A stretch of DNA of 64,000 bases, taken from Penelope pileata (lineage: Eukaryota > Chordata > Aves > Galliformes > Cracidae). Position 1 is the stretch's first letter. The number at the start of each line of letters is the position of its first letter. The notes under the pieces were generated by a model, which saw nothing but the letters and a program-made list of their open reading frames with translations, was not told the DNA's origin and did no database searches. The position numbers were made by a program, and so were the translations under genes. This document shows positions 1 to 15,400 of the stretch, in pieces. The stretch covers positions 763,098 through 827,097 of the forward strand of contig WBMW01002277.1 in NCBI GenBank assembly GCA_013396635.1. Reading direction: 5' to 3'.

Positions 1-416
1 AAATCAAAACTGCTAAATTGATTTATTTTTAGACTGCAGGTCAGGAACCTACAGTAACTGGAAAGCATCCCAGACAAGTAGAACACAAAAAACTGTGTTT
101 ACAGCTGCTATGACTTCCACACAATTATAGCTGTCATTAATCTAATGCCACCTAAAGTCACTCTCTGAAAACCACACACAATCTCAATCTCATGAAAATA
201 AGTCTTCCTCATGGCTGACTGGATCAGCAACCAGAAACTTCAAGTGTACAAAGAGCATACAAAGTTAAAACCATTCTGCTCTTGGATTCCTCCCCATTGT
301 GTTTTTGATCTCGGATTCCCTTTCCTCCTCCAATTTCTTTTTTTTTTTNNNNNNNNNNNNNNNNNNNNNNNNNNNNNTTTTTTTTTTTGGAAGCAGTGCT
401 AATTATGTACCCTTAC
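1..416 (-). other. ESYT2 intron 2 (partial)
   Basis: Sequence downstream of exon 2 in the gene's direction. It holds the donor of exon 2 at 411-416 and an A-tract on the coding strand interrupted by a 29-base N run. The next exon (SMP domain start) is not visible and should lie left of the window. Confidence 0.7.
349..377. other. Assembly gap (29 N) in a poly-T tract
   Basis: A run of 29 Ns flanked on both sides by T homopolymer, most likely a tract that could not be resolved. It lies in ESYT2 intron 2 and does not touch an exon. Confidence 0.98.
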
Positions 417-458
417 CTTGTTGAGCCATTCTGCTCTCTCTGTATCTGGAAAATGAAC
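417..458 (-). CDS. ESYT2: ESYT2 exon 2 (14 codons)
   Basis: This is a short exon below usual ORF-length cut-offs. Read on the minus strand, an acceptor ending in tttttag precedes GTT CAT TTT CCA and the exon ends AAC AAG before the donor gtaagg. It encodes VHFPDTERAEWLNK in phase 0 at both ends. This fits the phase-0 end of exon 1 at 23388, and the peptide is the well-conserved stretch leading into the SMP domain. A poly-T/N gap lies 39 bases beyond the exon on the intron 2 side. Confidence 0.93.
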
Positions 459-3400
459 CTAAAAACAAAAATAAATGAAAAATCAACACAAATGCAAAAC
501 ACATATTAACCATGTCAGGTCATTTATAATACAGGAAAGCTTTGTGATCTCCATGCAAGCAACATATACAAGCAAACAACATACTAAATACTAAGTGTTC
601 TTGACAAGAATATTAGAACTCAAGGAAATATAATATGAACTCATTTCTGAACTACATAAACACAAGCTCAGGCATATACTTAAGTGACATCTGGAATGAA
701 CTATTGCTTTAATGCCATAAACAAGCTAAAAAAAATAATAAGCACGGCTGACAGCTAGTGCAAGATGTCAACCAAATTTACCTCTCATGTTTCAAAGGCT
801 TTTAGTAGGACTGCCAGAATCCTGACTGCAACTGTTCCTTTCATTTGTGCCAAATCTTTTGCAACATCAATAAATTATGGCTAGAAATATCTATTCAGCG
901 AAGCTGAATCTCAGATATATGGATTTAAGTTCTACCAGTAGCCCTCCAAAAGACATTTGTAATGATTCCTGTTTTTGAGCAGCTGCAGAAGTCAGTGAGA
1001 GATAGAGAAGCGATGGTATGTAAGTGGTATAAGCGGATAGATGGAAAGTACACATCACAACAAGAAAACAACAAATAGATGCAGTTTTCCAGGCACAGAA
1101 GGAAAGCACTTTGTAACCTTATGTCTTCCACACACAAAAGACAGGTAAAAAATTGTAGTTCAGCAGTAAGAGTTAGGCTTTTTTTTTTCCTAAATGTTGT
1201 GACCAGCTTCAATGACAGGATGCAGACCACACTTCTGAAACACAAAAGAGCCTCTGAACACACTAAAAATCTGTGACCTACATCTGCCCACTTTTGTGAA
1301 GCAATGCCCCAACTGAATTGTGAAGTCTTAATCTCTTCAGAGCATGACAGATTGTACCACTGGCTTTTAGCAGCAATGCCTACCAGTTATTTTCTCCAAT
1401 ATACATTCATATATTAACATGAACAGTCAAATACACACTTTTTAAGCTGCATTTTCAACAACATGAATTTGAAAACAAGCTATTTTGAAAGTACTAAAAA
1501 CTAAACTTGAAAAGAATCATTAAATTCTTGCACTAACAATCAGCATGACCATATCCTCGAGTACAACCAAGTTATCCTCAGAGCAGTCCTGAATTTCTGC
1601 CAACTGCGCCTGTTTCAGCTACCCTGCAGGAGTGCTCCCCAAAGGGCAATCAGTGCTGTCAGTTACTTTTCCAAACAACTGTTTACAAGTGTCTCACACA
1701 TCCAGAAAAACCGCTACAAGTGGCACAAGAATGATCAACAGCATCTGCTTCTGACTGTAACAAATGCATTCAGTAGGATTTATTTTTCTGAGAAATGTCA
1801 TCGCTGACTATAAAAAATAGTTATTAATAATGGAGTGGTTTTTGGAAACAGATTATCTTTTTTTTTTTTTTTCCAGAAATGATTTCCTAGAAAATTATGG
1901 TGAGTAGAAGAATGTCAGAAGTCTGTTTGGAGGATGTTTTTTTTACTTTCATAAGCAATTAAAAAAAAATTCACTGCATTTGCAACAACACAAACAGTTG
2001 TTATACACACATGAAATTGGAGCTGAACAGAACTTATGCTCAATTTTTGTCTCACGGGGTTCTCAAGTTGCTCCCAGTGGTCAAGAAGTTAAGGAAAGTC
2101 ACCAACACCATGCCCTAGTGCTGGCAGTCTCTCTCCTAAAGCATTTACCTCCTGGATCTGCAGACAGGTCCATGTCCCCTGCAATGGACGGGGAGCAGTG
2201 TATTTTCACCAACAGAGCATTACAGCATTGTAGGAAAAGGAATCAATAAAAGCAACTCTGAGCTATTTTTCAAACAAACAAACATTAATCAAAATTCCCT
2301 ACCATGTTCCTCTTCTATTTTCCCTCAGAGATTACAGGTAAGAATTCCATTTTAGACTACAGAAAAAATAACGTGTTAGATTAGCTACATTTAAAAGATG
2401 CCTCTCTGAGAAAACGTTACCCAGTTTATGGCTGGTTCCTTCCATCTGTCCTGGCAGCTTACTTATTTGTTGCTCTAGATGAAGATCTTAAACTTGACCG
2501 GTGACTGCAAGTTTTATGATACGGTCACACGATACAGCCCAAATTCTTGACATAGTTTCAGTACAACTAACTATAACTGAATTGCTTTGCAGGTATTTCA
2601 CAAATGTCTCTCAAATTAGACAGCCATCCCTTCTGCTTACTTGGGAAAGTTGAAGCTGCAGACAAAAATCCCTCTGTGCCAAAAGCACACCTGTCTAGCT
2701 TAAACGTTAAAACCTAAAAGGGTACCACAACCGCTCTGCAGTCTCTTCAAGCATCACCAGCTGAGGGAAAGCCAGAACACAAGAGCAGCTTAGGTGCTTT
2801 AAATACCTTCTGAAAGTACAGCATAAACAGTGATTTAAGCTTAGCTTAAAACTAGATGAATTTCCTCATTTCCAGAGGAGTCAGCTCTGAGTCTTCTGCT
2901 GCTCCATCCAATGTGAAAAGGCTGCTCCTCAAGCACAGATGGGGACAGCTGCTCTATTCTAATGAGAAGTAATTTTCATTAAGTAAATTCACTTTGAAGT
3001 ACAATGAAGGTGAACTGGAAAGGAAAGCAGAGCAGGCAGGGCTGCCTCCACCTCCATTCCAACAATTCACCTCCAGTGTTATCCTGGCAGTTTCCTAACC
3101 TCTTCAGCCCTAGAAATATACTACCTCCTAGGAAAAAACACACTAAACGCCTGCTGTTACAGAACTTCAGGGTTCAGTATTCCTGAGCAGTAAGTTGAAA
3201 TAGTTAATAATGAGGGTTCCTCAAAACCACTGCAATTACCTACAGGCACCGCCTAAATCAACAAACAACTGCTGCTTCCATTACTGTCTGGTAACGTGAC
3301 TGTTTCCATTTAGCACCCTTTGGCATGGATTCCCTGTTTGCAGTCTTAAATGTTATAATTATTAGCCTCTGCAAAGCAAAATTCACATTCAGTATTGTCA

Positions 3401-6400
3401 AAGCTGCATTCAGTTGGCACAGGATATAGGCAAGGACCCCCCCCAGTTTTACGGAGCATTAAGCATGTGTTGCATACGGAACACCTCGACCTTCCAGATG
3501 TTCCTGTTAAGGAAGCTGCATGTAGAAGATCAGTTCTCTCACGTATACTATTACAGCACACAGGGTATTCCATAGCACTGTAAGTACAAAGACCTACATA
3601 AATCACTGAGACTAACCATGTCCTGAAACTAAAAGCTATATAACCTAAGCAGAACACGGTTTTGACAATAATTGACCATGAACAAAATAAAAAAATCAAA
3701 CATTTGAAAACCAAGGGAAGAAGCAACCACCCCTCCTATAAGACAGAGAGATAAAGGTGAGGGGGAAGGGCCTTACAAGCAATTGCTATGGCTTTCTGAC
3801 CACTAAAAAACCTGAAAGTAAAGTAGAAATGGTACAAAAAATGGAAATCTATCTAAATGGAAGAAGCGGCTGTGATGACAAGCAAGGTTAAGGACCGCAT
3901 TTATTTATAAACTGGAATGTAAGTCATCTGAATGCTTGGCCAACACATCGGAAAGCAAAATAAACCTTTCAAAAACAAAGAGGAATTCCATGCCCTTTGA
4001 GTCAGATCTGCACCTACGGGAGCAGCATTAGATGCACACAGCTGGTGTCACATCACGTTCCTGCAGTGCTCTCCCAGCACGGGCTGCACGCATGTGAGCC
4101 ACCACTATGGGTCTGCACGGCCCAGGAGCTGCCGCCAGGCACCCCAGCCGTCTGCGGGGCACACGCTGCCCAGCGCGAGGGCTGCCCGCGAGCTGTCTGC
4201 CCCACACCCAGGCAGCAGCAAGGGGAAACCAGCGATTCCTACAACACCACGGCAATTAACGCAGAACAGGGTGGCACTTGGAGGGAGGCTGAAACAAGCG
4301 GCTTTTCGACATATCCACATTTAAATACTGACACAGGAAAGCCACTACAGCAAAAGTGATACACCTCAAGGATTGAAACAGATTCTTTGAATAGTATAGG
4401 AAGCTGTATTTCATTGCAGCCTTCTGTCACCTCCATTTCACTTCATGTCTATTGAACTCATTGAGCAGTTCAAAACTGAAATTAAAGGTAGTTCATACAG
4501 GGATAAATATCCTGATGTGTCATAATAGGAACTTCCTAACAGAGTTGTATTATTACACCTGAAAGACAAGGAAAGTGACCACCAGCAGCAGATAGGCTGT
4601 TTTTGTGAAGCCAGCAGAAAGCAGTCTTCAGAAAATGCTGCAAACGGTCACAGTGCTGCTGTGACAGCCACCCCACCTACACACCCTGCTGCATTTAACT
4701 AAAGCCAAACTACAGACATCACACACCCAACCCTTCTGCAGGGCTAGCATTAACACAAAACCAAGCTGAAAATATTTACTTTTTAAATGCTGTAAGCATC
4801 TATATTCCTTATCAGGGACTACAAAGGTATGCACATTTCTCATTTAATTAATGCAAGAATGTCATTTTGCTTTAATATTTTTTTTTTTAAAAGAAGTTAT
4901 ACCAAATATGCATGAAAGATTGTAACCCAGAAAGGGCTTACAGCTGTGGACCCCTTGCTCAGTCCATCCCCACTGCAGCACCAGCTGAGTGCTCCCATCC
5001 AGACGTTCCACCCAACTGCTATGGCAAACGCTGTCTTTGGCAATGCAAACTAACAGTATTTGCAAAGACAAGTCCTCCCTACAATACGTGCTCTGATGCA
5101 ACCGACAGTAGCCCAAGAGCTGGCCGTGCCACTCAGAACTGAAGGATGCTGAGGCAGTACCAAGCACAAATTCAGTTTTCTCCATGCTTACCTTTCACTT
5201 CAACATCCATTAAATATACTTCCCTCATCCAGGCAGTGAGGCTTGTTGAGAACTGCATTACTTTTCAGCAATTTGACTCATCAGTACAAAACCTACATAA
5301 AATTTGCCTAAGTGCTGCTATTTTTGCATTCAAGTACAAAGAGAGATTGAGCAAGCACACTGCAATACAAAGTTATCCAGAAATCTATTTTAGCAGCAGC
5401 TTGCCATAAAATCCTCTGGGATAAGCACTTATAAGCAGCTGCTCTGGAAGAAGGACAGAACAGTAGGCTGCTAGCAAGGGAGATGGGAAACCCTCCTTCT
5501 AGGCTGACACTCAGCCCTGGCAACCCCACCTCAAGGGATGCTGTTCAGCCTAGAAATTCACTGAGCATCACCCACTTACAGAAACATCCCAGCTTATCCA
5601 CTCGAGGAACACCACACAGAACAAACATCTCTTCCTGTAACACTGTTGGTTACACAATCTCCTTTCAAATATATGGAAATACATCAGCATGGGTTCCTCT
5701 CATACCTGGATGCAAAACCTGCCCTAAACACAGAACACACTACTTCTGCTAGGGGAACCCCACACCTTCCCTGTGTCACACCACAAGCTGTGATGTGTCC
5801 CTAAAACCAGAAACCCTTAAGCCTTCAGTCCTCTGGCATAAACTGACCCAGCACAGCCTGACTTCAGAACCATTTCTGAATGGTCAGACTGCTGAAAGGT
5901 ACAGCATGAACCAAAGCTGTAAGGACTCTCACTGAACTCTGCTACTTGAAAAATGTTGCCCAGTAAGACTTTCTGACACGTTGCCTACTTACTCTCTTGT
6001 TATTCTCAAAAGTCATTTAATTCCTCTTCCTCCTTTACCAAGCAGTCTTAATTACCTTGACATTTTAGCTTTCAGATGATAGAAGTTTTATAAAGGCATT
6101 AACCATTTATTTTTAATTTGTCACATTTCCAAAAAAAATTTTTTTTTTGGTGTTTTTAAGACTACGTGACACATTCCGGTCCAATACCCTTGAGAACCCA
6201 GACATGTTCCCAAGGATTCTGCTGCATACCAGAGTGTTTTGCTGTCTTCATGATCAACAGAAGAAAAATTTTCCTCTCTGGATTGCTAAATATGAGCTTC
6301 CGAACAAGCTTATACAGCCAGTGCGGCAGCACCACTGACAACCCTTTGAATGGACTTGTGCAAAGCGTTTGTCACTGTCCCACATGACATCTTTTATCTC

Positions 6401-9400
6401 TGGTGAGACATGGACGTAATGGATGGATCACTCGGTGGATAAGAAATTGGCTGGATGACCACACTCAGAGTTGTGGTTAATAGCTCAATGTCCAGGTGGA
6501 GAACTGTGACAAGCTGTGTTACTCAGGGGTCAGTACCGGGACTGGTTCTGTTTAATCTCTTTGCTGTTGACAAGACAGTGGGACTGACTGCACCCTCACC
6601 AAGTCTGTCAGCAACACCAAGCCATGTGTTGGGGTCAACACAGCAAAGGGAAGAAATGCCATCCAGAGAGACCTGCATAGGCTTGAAAGGTGGGCCCATG
6701 AGAACCTCACGGAGTTCAACAAGGCCAAGTGCAAGGTCCTGCACCTTGGCTGGGGCAATCTCAAGCACAAACACAGGCTGGACAGAGAATGGACTGAAAG
6801 CAGCCCAGAAGAGAAAGACTTGGCAGTGTTGGCTGATGAGAAGCTCAACATGAACAAGCAGCATGTGCTGTATCCTAGGCTCCATCAGAAGTGTGGCCAG
6901 CAGGGAAATGGAGGTGATTGTCCCTCTCTGCTCTGCCCTCGTGAGGCCCCATCTGGAGTACTGTGTCCAGTGTTGGGGGCCCCAACACAAGAAAGATGTG
7001 GAGCTGTTTGAGCGAGTCCATAGAAGGCCACAAAGATGATCAGAGGGCTGGAGCGGCACTTCTGTGAAGGAAGGCTGAGGGAGCTGGGCTTGTTCAGCAT
7101 GGAGAAGAGAAGGCTCTGGGAAGACCTTATTGTGGCCTTTCAGAATTTAAAGGGAACAGATAAACAAGATGGAGAATGACTTTTTACATGGCCAAATATA
7201 GGCCATATATATGGCAATATAAGACAAGGGGGAACTGTTTAAAAGAAGTGAGATTTAGGTCAGATATTACAAGGAAATTCTTTACTCAGAGGGTGGTGAG
7301 GCACCGGCACAGGCTGGCCACAGAAGCTGTAGATGCCCCCATCCCTGGAGGTGCTCAAGCCCAGGCTGGATGGAGCCCTGGGCAGCCTGGTGGCATCCCT
7401 GCCCATGGCAGGAGGATGGAACTGGATGGGCTTTAAGGTCCTTTTCAACCCAGGCCATTCTATGATTCCATGAATTGCCTGCAGCTATGAAAAGGAGTGC
7501 TGGCCTTTGCACCAAACTGCTGACAACTTACACTGTTGCTATCTAGACTAAAAGGTTGAAGGTTCTGCCAAACAAAAATGAAGTTCTCTTTTTTGCTATT
7601 TTCACATTTTCAAAGAAGTTTAGAGGTTGCTCACCCCAAAGCTGGTAACATTAAATGCAAATTCAGGCTGAGTTAATCTGCATCCTAAGCCAAACAAGTA
7701 CACAGAACACAGTCATTATATAGTTCTTACACTAAAAGAGGATATAGGCACGTGTTTTATCTGATTGCCTCCTAAGAGCAGCAGAAGCGTAAAACTTGCC
7801 CATACTTTACTGCATACAGTACTCTCTAGCCAGAATTTATTCTTCATATTAAAAGATTTTTTAAACATAATCAAAAATCATATAAGGTATAACTGATATT
7901 TTTAAATCCACTTGCGTTACTTCTAGCTGAAACACCAGAAGCTTACTAAGTAAAATCCTGGAAGTATAAAGGATACAGACAAACTACGTGCAGCAGTTTC
8001 ACTGAGCCCTGCAAACACTCAATGATAAACCCTCTCAGAAACTCATGCTGAGAAATCAACAGAAGGCAGAACAGTCTAATAACAGGAAAACAAACGCAGA
8101 AAACCCACATTTCATTTGGGTCTCAGTTCAAATAGTGGTATCAAACGGTGAGGAGGAAAGCTCTAGTTAACCTGAGAGCATCAAGTATTGCATGGCATGA
8201 AGTCCATACACATGCATCTCTTCCTCCTTATTCCACTGGAGCACTCAATCAGAGGTGCACAAGAGGTCTCTGAAACTGTCCACGCTTGTTTCTTTTCCTC
8301 TTTTTAAGGACACCACCCACTCTACAAATCAGTTACAGCATGCTCACTGGTAACACTAGCATTTCATCCAGAAAGTGCAAAAACCTTGCTGGAACAGATT
8401 CTCAACACCGGGAAGTCCAAGCAAACTTCTTTACAAAAGCCATAGACACAGAAAACAAGGGTCATTTGTACATTTCTTTTCTGGTTCTTAGATAAAGCTC
8501 AGTATTTTTCATGATCAGGTGTGCATAAGTTTTCTAACATTTGCTCTCTCTGAAAGGATTTTCCTGCCAGTTTTCAGGACAGTACACAACATGCTGTTAG
8601 TTGTCTGCAAAAGACACTCAGAACACATCACACCCTTCCTTGGCACCCAAGTCCTGCGCTGGGTGAGATCAAAGGCCCAACCTACTCTGCAACCACAACT
8701 GAGCTTTAAGGAACAAGAAAGCAAGCAGCACTACGAGGTTCTCCTTCCCTGAACATACTCACAGCTTCTCCAAAGGCTGACTGCAACCCTCATGCAGCAT
8801 CACGCTGAAAACAGGAAACCTACGAAATGCATAACTGGGAGACACTCCTGACCATTTAATTCCAATCCACTGTTAACTGCAGGCATCATTATGCTATTTC
8901 TGTTTATAAACTCCACCTTAAAACCATGGAGCTTGCTGCCATTACTCAGTACAGAGCAGGAAGGACAGCTTTGGTGTGTTTTTGGTAGCAGGCGTTGCTA
9001 AGGAGAGACTGAAGCACTCTCTGCTCAACCAAGTTTCTATACTTAGGTATGCTACGTCACATGTTTGAACTACGAGGTGGAACCAAGACCCAGCCTGCCA
9101 CCCAACTAAATTAGCTGCTATCCTCATCCTTATATACCAGCCTCACTATTTTGACTCTACATGTTAGCAACAAAAGATGCTTTAGAGGGAAAAGAAAAAT
9201 AAGTCAAGTAACAGAAGGTAATGCTCAACACAACTAAAAATTCCCACCGAATTTCTGCAGGAATATCCTTAGGTTTTGAAGTAGAAAAGGTGTTTTCATT
9301 ATATGCTGAGGAGGTTTTACAAATATGTTTTCCATCTGTGCTTACAGCTGACAATTCCTCTATCCATCCGCACCGTGGATCTGTGCCAACAGCCTATCTT

Positions 9401-12400
9401 TCAGCTGGAAAAACCATCCCATGACTGAGCTTAACACCTCTTATCCAAGAGGACACTTCATAACAAGTACAGCAAGCGTGCTTAAATCAGACCTGCAGAA
9501 GGAAGGGATGCCACTAAAAAAACCCCACATCCACTGCTGCAAACACCCACAGTAACACCCAGCAAGCTGCAGATCTGCCACAGGAGCCATGCTTTCTGTC
9601 AGTCATTGTCACCAACAGAAAAATACTGTGGGAAGGTCAGAAGCAGTAGCATTTTCAGATGTAAATGCCATATTTTATTATTCTGGCATTAAAAAATAGG
9701 TAAAACCCCGGTTCAGGTAAAGTAGCTGCCAAACTCCATGAATCCAGCAGGCTCAGGACTTGTGTCAGCTTTATATTCCAGCATGCTTTTAATGTTACAC
9801 TGATGCTAACGTGCAAGCACTGCCAAAACTCCACCTGGCCATAGCACCGTCCACCACAGTCCTCTGTCTATGGCCCTTCAACGATTTTTGTTCTTCCACT
9901 TCCCAATTTAGCAGTACAAATGGCTATCATAAACTGATTCTACTTTATAAAGTGACTTAACTGCTACTGTCACTAATTAAACGTACTGCCTACAATTAAA
10001 CAATTACATTAAGCACACAACAGAATTTTTAAAGAATGAGAGTTGCAACTGATACCTAACTCACCAATTCTGCATTTTGATCTGTATCTAATGTCCCACT
10101 TTGCATAGGTGGAACAGCAATAACCAGACCATGCCCATTCGATCCGTGTTGCAGCTGAACACCAGGAAGACTCCTCCTACACCTCAGCAACTTTTCTCCT
10201 ACATATAGCTTCACAGTGATTTTAAAGGTTTCCTATTCTAAAGATGCAAATATTGGTGATCAGTAGGCTGAATTATTCTGCTCTAATTTTATATTTGTAT
10301 CTTACACATGTTCAACAATAATCCAGTCAACCTGCATCTGCTTTATCATTAATAGAGAGAAAAAAGCACCTCTGGAGACACACCTGACATCTGGAAACAC
10401 TTCTCCCAGGGTCAGATAGAGTCCTCTGGAGAAGCCTACAGCAATCACAAAGGAAATCTCAAGTGAATGCAGACTTGTGTCCAAACTAGGTTAAGTAAAT
10501 TCTAGTTTAAAACAGAAACCAAGTATCTTATGCCTAAAAACAAACTGAGAATCAGTTCTATGAATTGAAAGAAATTTCTGTCAAAGACAATAGTCTGAAC
10601 TGACAAGAATCAACCACCTAGCTCCCTAAAATCTAGCATCAAGAAATCTGGTGCATGACAGTGACAGAATAACTACACCACTTAACTGGATTGCCCCAAA
10701 GCAGAACCTTCCCTAATCGGTAGTTTTCTTGACAGAGCACACACAGAGTAACACGTGCAGCCCAGTCACTGTTACCTCCTGAACTCTCAGCAGATTTTAT
10801 AACAGATGCTGCTGCACAGTGCCCATCACTTTTTATTTCTACAAGAGAACATTTACTACATGTATTAATTAAAATCTAACAGCTGTAGCCCAGATTGCTC
10901 CTTGCTAATTTTAAGCACGTAAGAAGTAGCAGTGAAGTTCTGCCCTCATTACTCCAGGCTCTTAGCATAAAGAGAAAAGGGACCTCCTGCAAAAACTGCA
11001 GCTCACTCCTCCCCACTGACTGAAGACAGATGGCAGAAAGGGCTCACAGCCCTAGAATGAGGTGCCCACGTGCAGCAGGATGGATCTAAATTTCAGTTTG
11101 CAATAGCAAACGTCATTATTTGTGCTAATTGCAACAGATTTTTTACAGCTTTTACTGCTGATAGCGTTGTTTTAGACCTGAATCCCAGCCCAGTGTGATT
11201 AATAGATATTTTCAGCAACCTGACTACGGTCTGTATGCAGATCTTAATCACATACAATAGCTTTCTTGCAGAAGATACCACTTAAATTCAGAAGAATGCA
11301 GCGATGACAGTTAAAACAGAATCAAAGCCCTTGAGTAAAATGCCACAGTTATTTTCAGAGATCTGCATAAATAGCAGTTCATTTGCAGCTGTATCATTCC
11401 AGCTAAAAAAGAGTACTTTGAAGAATTTGTTAACGGCTTTTCCATACACAACTAGCCTCTGGCAAAAAAAACCCACGGACTTCATTTCTTGGACATCCCT
11501 TTTGTAATGAAAAATCAGAACGCACCACTCGAGTTGCCCACTATGATTTGCTGCACCCAATACAGCCTCAATTCTGGCCAACACATTTCAGAAATTGCTA
11601 GGACATGGAACAGTCAGAAAGCTGAACATTTTTCTACAGATGATTCTTGTTTCAACTACGTTGAAAAATTTCTGTCTTCGCTACATAGTTGAAGATTTGT
11701 TTGTCTATGCAGAAGTCCTCCATCAAGTGACTTGTAAACTGTGGTGGAAAAAACTGACACTGTCTTTGAGATACGCACTGTGACGTGTCATTCTCCATGT
11801 TCACTTTTGTCCCTGGAAGCTCAATAGTTACTTTCTGTTTAAACAGTGACATCTCAAATCCTGTGTCACCAACTAATCTGTCCCAAACCACGTGGTTTTT
11901 TTCCCCCCTATTTCTCTTACTCAGTGGGAGATAGCAGCGTAACAGCTTTACTTCTACACTGCATTCACCGGAGCACGACAGACAGGAACGTCACTGCCAC
12001 GTGCTGTGCAATGCAAACAGTCACAGTGACAAAAAGCAGAGCTGGAGGCCGCCACTGACTGTTGGAAGAAGAAACCAGAACATGCAAAACCCACGAGATG
12101 ACTGGGACTGACGAAAAAGAAAGTCATTTCCCTAAGCACTGCAAGCCTCAAGCAAGGAAACAAATGACCCTACCAGCTCTCACAGGCTGCACCTAATCTA
12201 GAAGCTCGTGTGTTTTGTGGGAAGCACGAGTCAGAACTTTACAGTAGAGGAAATTCTGTAGTGATTTGGCAGAGCTTAAAAACCATTAATCTTAGGAATA
12301 ATGAATAATTTTACTCTGGCAAGTGGATACATTTCTATTATTTTCTCAAGAACTTGAAGTTGAAATATCCTGCAGTTTTTCAGCTGGCACTGTGAGGACA

Positions 12401-15400
12401 CAGAAGTGAATTGATGTTATTACAGCCAAGGATAAATGCTTTAAAGCAACTGTAAGCAAAAGCTATGATCGCTCCCATCCCTTCAAAAGAGTTTCTAGTC
12501 AAGCAGAAACATCTCCACTTCTTACCTGAACATCTGCTAAATGTTCTATATCCCAAATACCAGATCCACCTGAAGTGAAGATGAAAGTTTGGATGCATTC
12601 CTCCAGAACTAACCCACAGTGCCCCCTGGTTTCCTGTTGCCCATTTCTTGGGCAAATGTTTGAACATCTTTAAGAACTGCCCCGTAGGTCCTGTGTCCGC
12701 TTACTCCAAACCAAGAACTGCCCACCACCACTCCTTCCCAGTTCTGCTTTAACATCCAGAATAACACGATGCAGATTCTCCCCCTAAACCTAACACAGAA
12801 GGATTTAAGTCCTAGAAGAAGGTAAAAACAAACACAAAAAACACCGAATTTCAGGTATGTGCACTTGTATTTTCTGTGACAGCTTTGTGAGGAATAGCAT
12901 GGTGGTGTTACTAGCACCACAGCTTTCCCTCCTGGCAGAGCCAGAGAAAGTGAAAGTTCAGCATACAGGAAGCAGGTACACTAAAAACAACACGTGAGCG
13001 CTGGAAGGGAATCCTGAATTACTGTTTTAAAATAGCATTTTTATAGATTCTCATCTCTCATACAGTGAAATTGAGGTTTTTATTCTTATATGAGAACCAA
13101 ATAAAAGCTATGGTTCTATGGACTGCTCTAATGAACTAGAAAGGGGAAAGAAATCACTGGGGAGTTTTTTAGTACATCAAAGTAACAAAGTGAACAGATC
13201 GGTAATGTTTTTGTTATTCACAACAATACTCTGGTGAGCTCATAAAAGACAGGGCATACCAGGACAGAAACTTCAGAGACTACAATGGCAACATTACTGA
13301 AACACAAAGGAACTGGAAACACAATTGCTGGCTAAAGTTTTCTGTTACATGCATCTTTGTACATAGACAAACCCAGAAGAGAACTAATTACCACTACACA
13401 AGACTTACCTGAAGAAGACAAAAACAAGAAAACTGAGGTTATCAAAAAAAAAAAAAAAGACAACTGAAGGACATTCACATCAATACTGGGAATCACACCT
13501 AACACACCCTAGACCCCCGAGAAAAACATTCTGAAGTCCAAATATTTTCCCTAAAAGAGAAACAGAAGACTATCACAAGCAAATACAGACAGGAAGATGA
13601 CTACAGTTTAATCTAACTCATCAATTGCCCAATCAACCATTGCTTTTATCACTACTGGATATTTCTCTGTACTGCATACAATTCCAAGGACAAAACACCA
13701 ATTTCCCCCTTCCCCACCCCTTGACAAACTCCCTGATTTCCTGGCTGCTACGTGACATTTAACTGGCAGAGAGTGGGTAGGTGGAAAAGTGTTCTTTCCA
13801 GTTCAAGTATTTTAGGAGAAAGTAATTGGGTGAGGAACACAGTAGTTGAAAATAGATATTTAGTCAGCATCATAAAACTGATTACTAGACTAAGACGACT
13901 TCCTCACACATACACAGGAGAATTTAGCGTTCTAGTTCAACCATTAACAAGATGAATCAACAGACTGGAGGAGGAGGAAAAAGAAACAAATTAAGACATT
14001 TCTTCATTTGAAGCATCGTATATTCACTGCAGCAGCAACAGTTTGCTTGGAAACATGCAGGCAGATCAAGCTTGCTCACTACCAACCAATCTGGAGAGTC
14101 TGTTCTGTAAGGCTGCAGCAAGCAGCTCAGAGCACGTCTCGTAACACCCTTCCCAGCAGCAGAATGCCACAAGAGTTCTTGTCATGTTTTTGGACATAAA
14201 ATTATAAACAAAATTCACTACTGTATTCCAGAGCTAGGGTTAGTAGCCTACAGAACACGCTGTGTGAAGAAGGGCATCTGAGAAAGCACAGGTACTTGTT
14301 TCACATCGAGGTATGCAGATCTGAAATAAGGCACAAGGAACCACGCATTGCAAAGCGGCAGTAATCATGCTTGTAATTACAAAGCAAACTAAGAGCTGCC
14401 TCAGCTGATAAGTTCTGCTTGAAGGTTTTTCCTTCCCACACTCCATTTCTTTCAGTAAGCCATTTCAAACCAAACAGCACCATTTTAAAGAACAGAAGTG
14501 TGGACCATAATGCTACAGGATTAATTCAAATCAGAACCCTTGAGGATTTGTAGCTACCTTCAAGAGGGAGGCACTTTTTTAGAAAACACAGATGCACCTG
14601 CTTTCTTCCCATCTTCCCTTCAAGACAGACAGTGATGGGATACAGGACAGACAACGGACTGCAAATACATTTAATTTCACATTTGGTGTTAATCTTTCAA
14701 CCCTTCCCCAAAGAAACTGTTTCAGTTTGGGTAATTCATGTGAGTATCTATCAAAAGGAATGCAAACAAATGAGACACCCTCAGTTCAAGTCTCCATTAA
14801 AACAGATGGAACAAGGTGTGCAATTTGCATCAAAAGTACAAACCTCTTCAGTGAAAGAGCTTGCTTTTGAACTAATGTAAACCTGTCCCAGCTGCTATAT
14901 GATAAGGACAGCCAGATGACAATGTAGTGCTTGCCTGTCATGTGACAGCTATTTTCAGCCAAGTAAAACAAGCTTCTCACATCTAGTAACGACTTCCTGA
15001 TGTATAACTCCAGGCTGCTCCAGCTGAAAACCGTTAGCCCCATCTCAAATCTGCAACTGCTACTGAGAATTCTGCAGTCACATCAGGGTGTAGCAGACAA
15101 ACCTCAGTGCAATGACTCACTATCCAGGAACGCTCTTCTTTGAAAGGTTATTTATATAACTGGAGTTCCGTTTGAAAAATGGCATGTTTTAGCAATTTGC
15201 TGCGCAGGATTTTCATACTAGCTGTTTAGCTGACAGGCACCCAAACGACTTAAAAAGCATCACTGCCTCCCACAAAACACCTCTCTGAAGATAGCCATCA
15301 TCTACTTATTCACAGAATCATAGAATGGCCCAGGTTGGAAGGGACTCCAACGATCATCAAGTTCCAAACTCCTGCAGAAGGCAGGGCCACCAACCTCCAG

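Noticed and set aside
6523..7059. A 178-codon minus-strand frame
   Set aside because: It is the antisense of a CR1 LINE copy.
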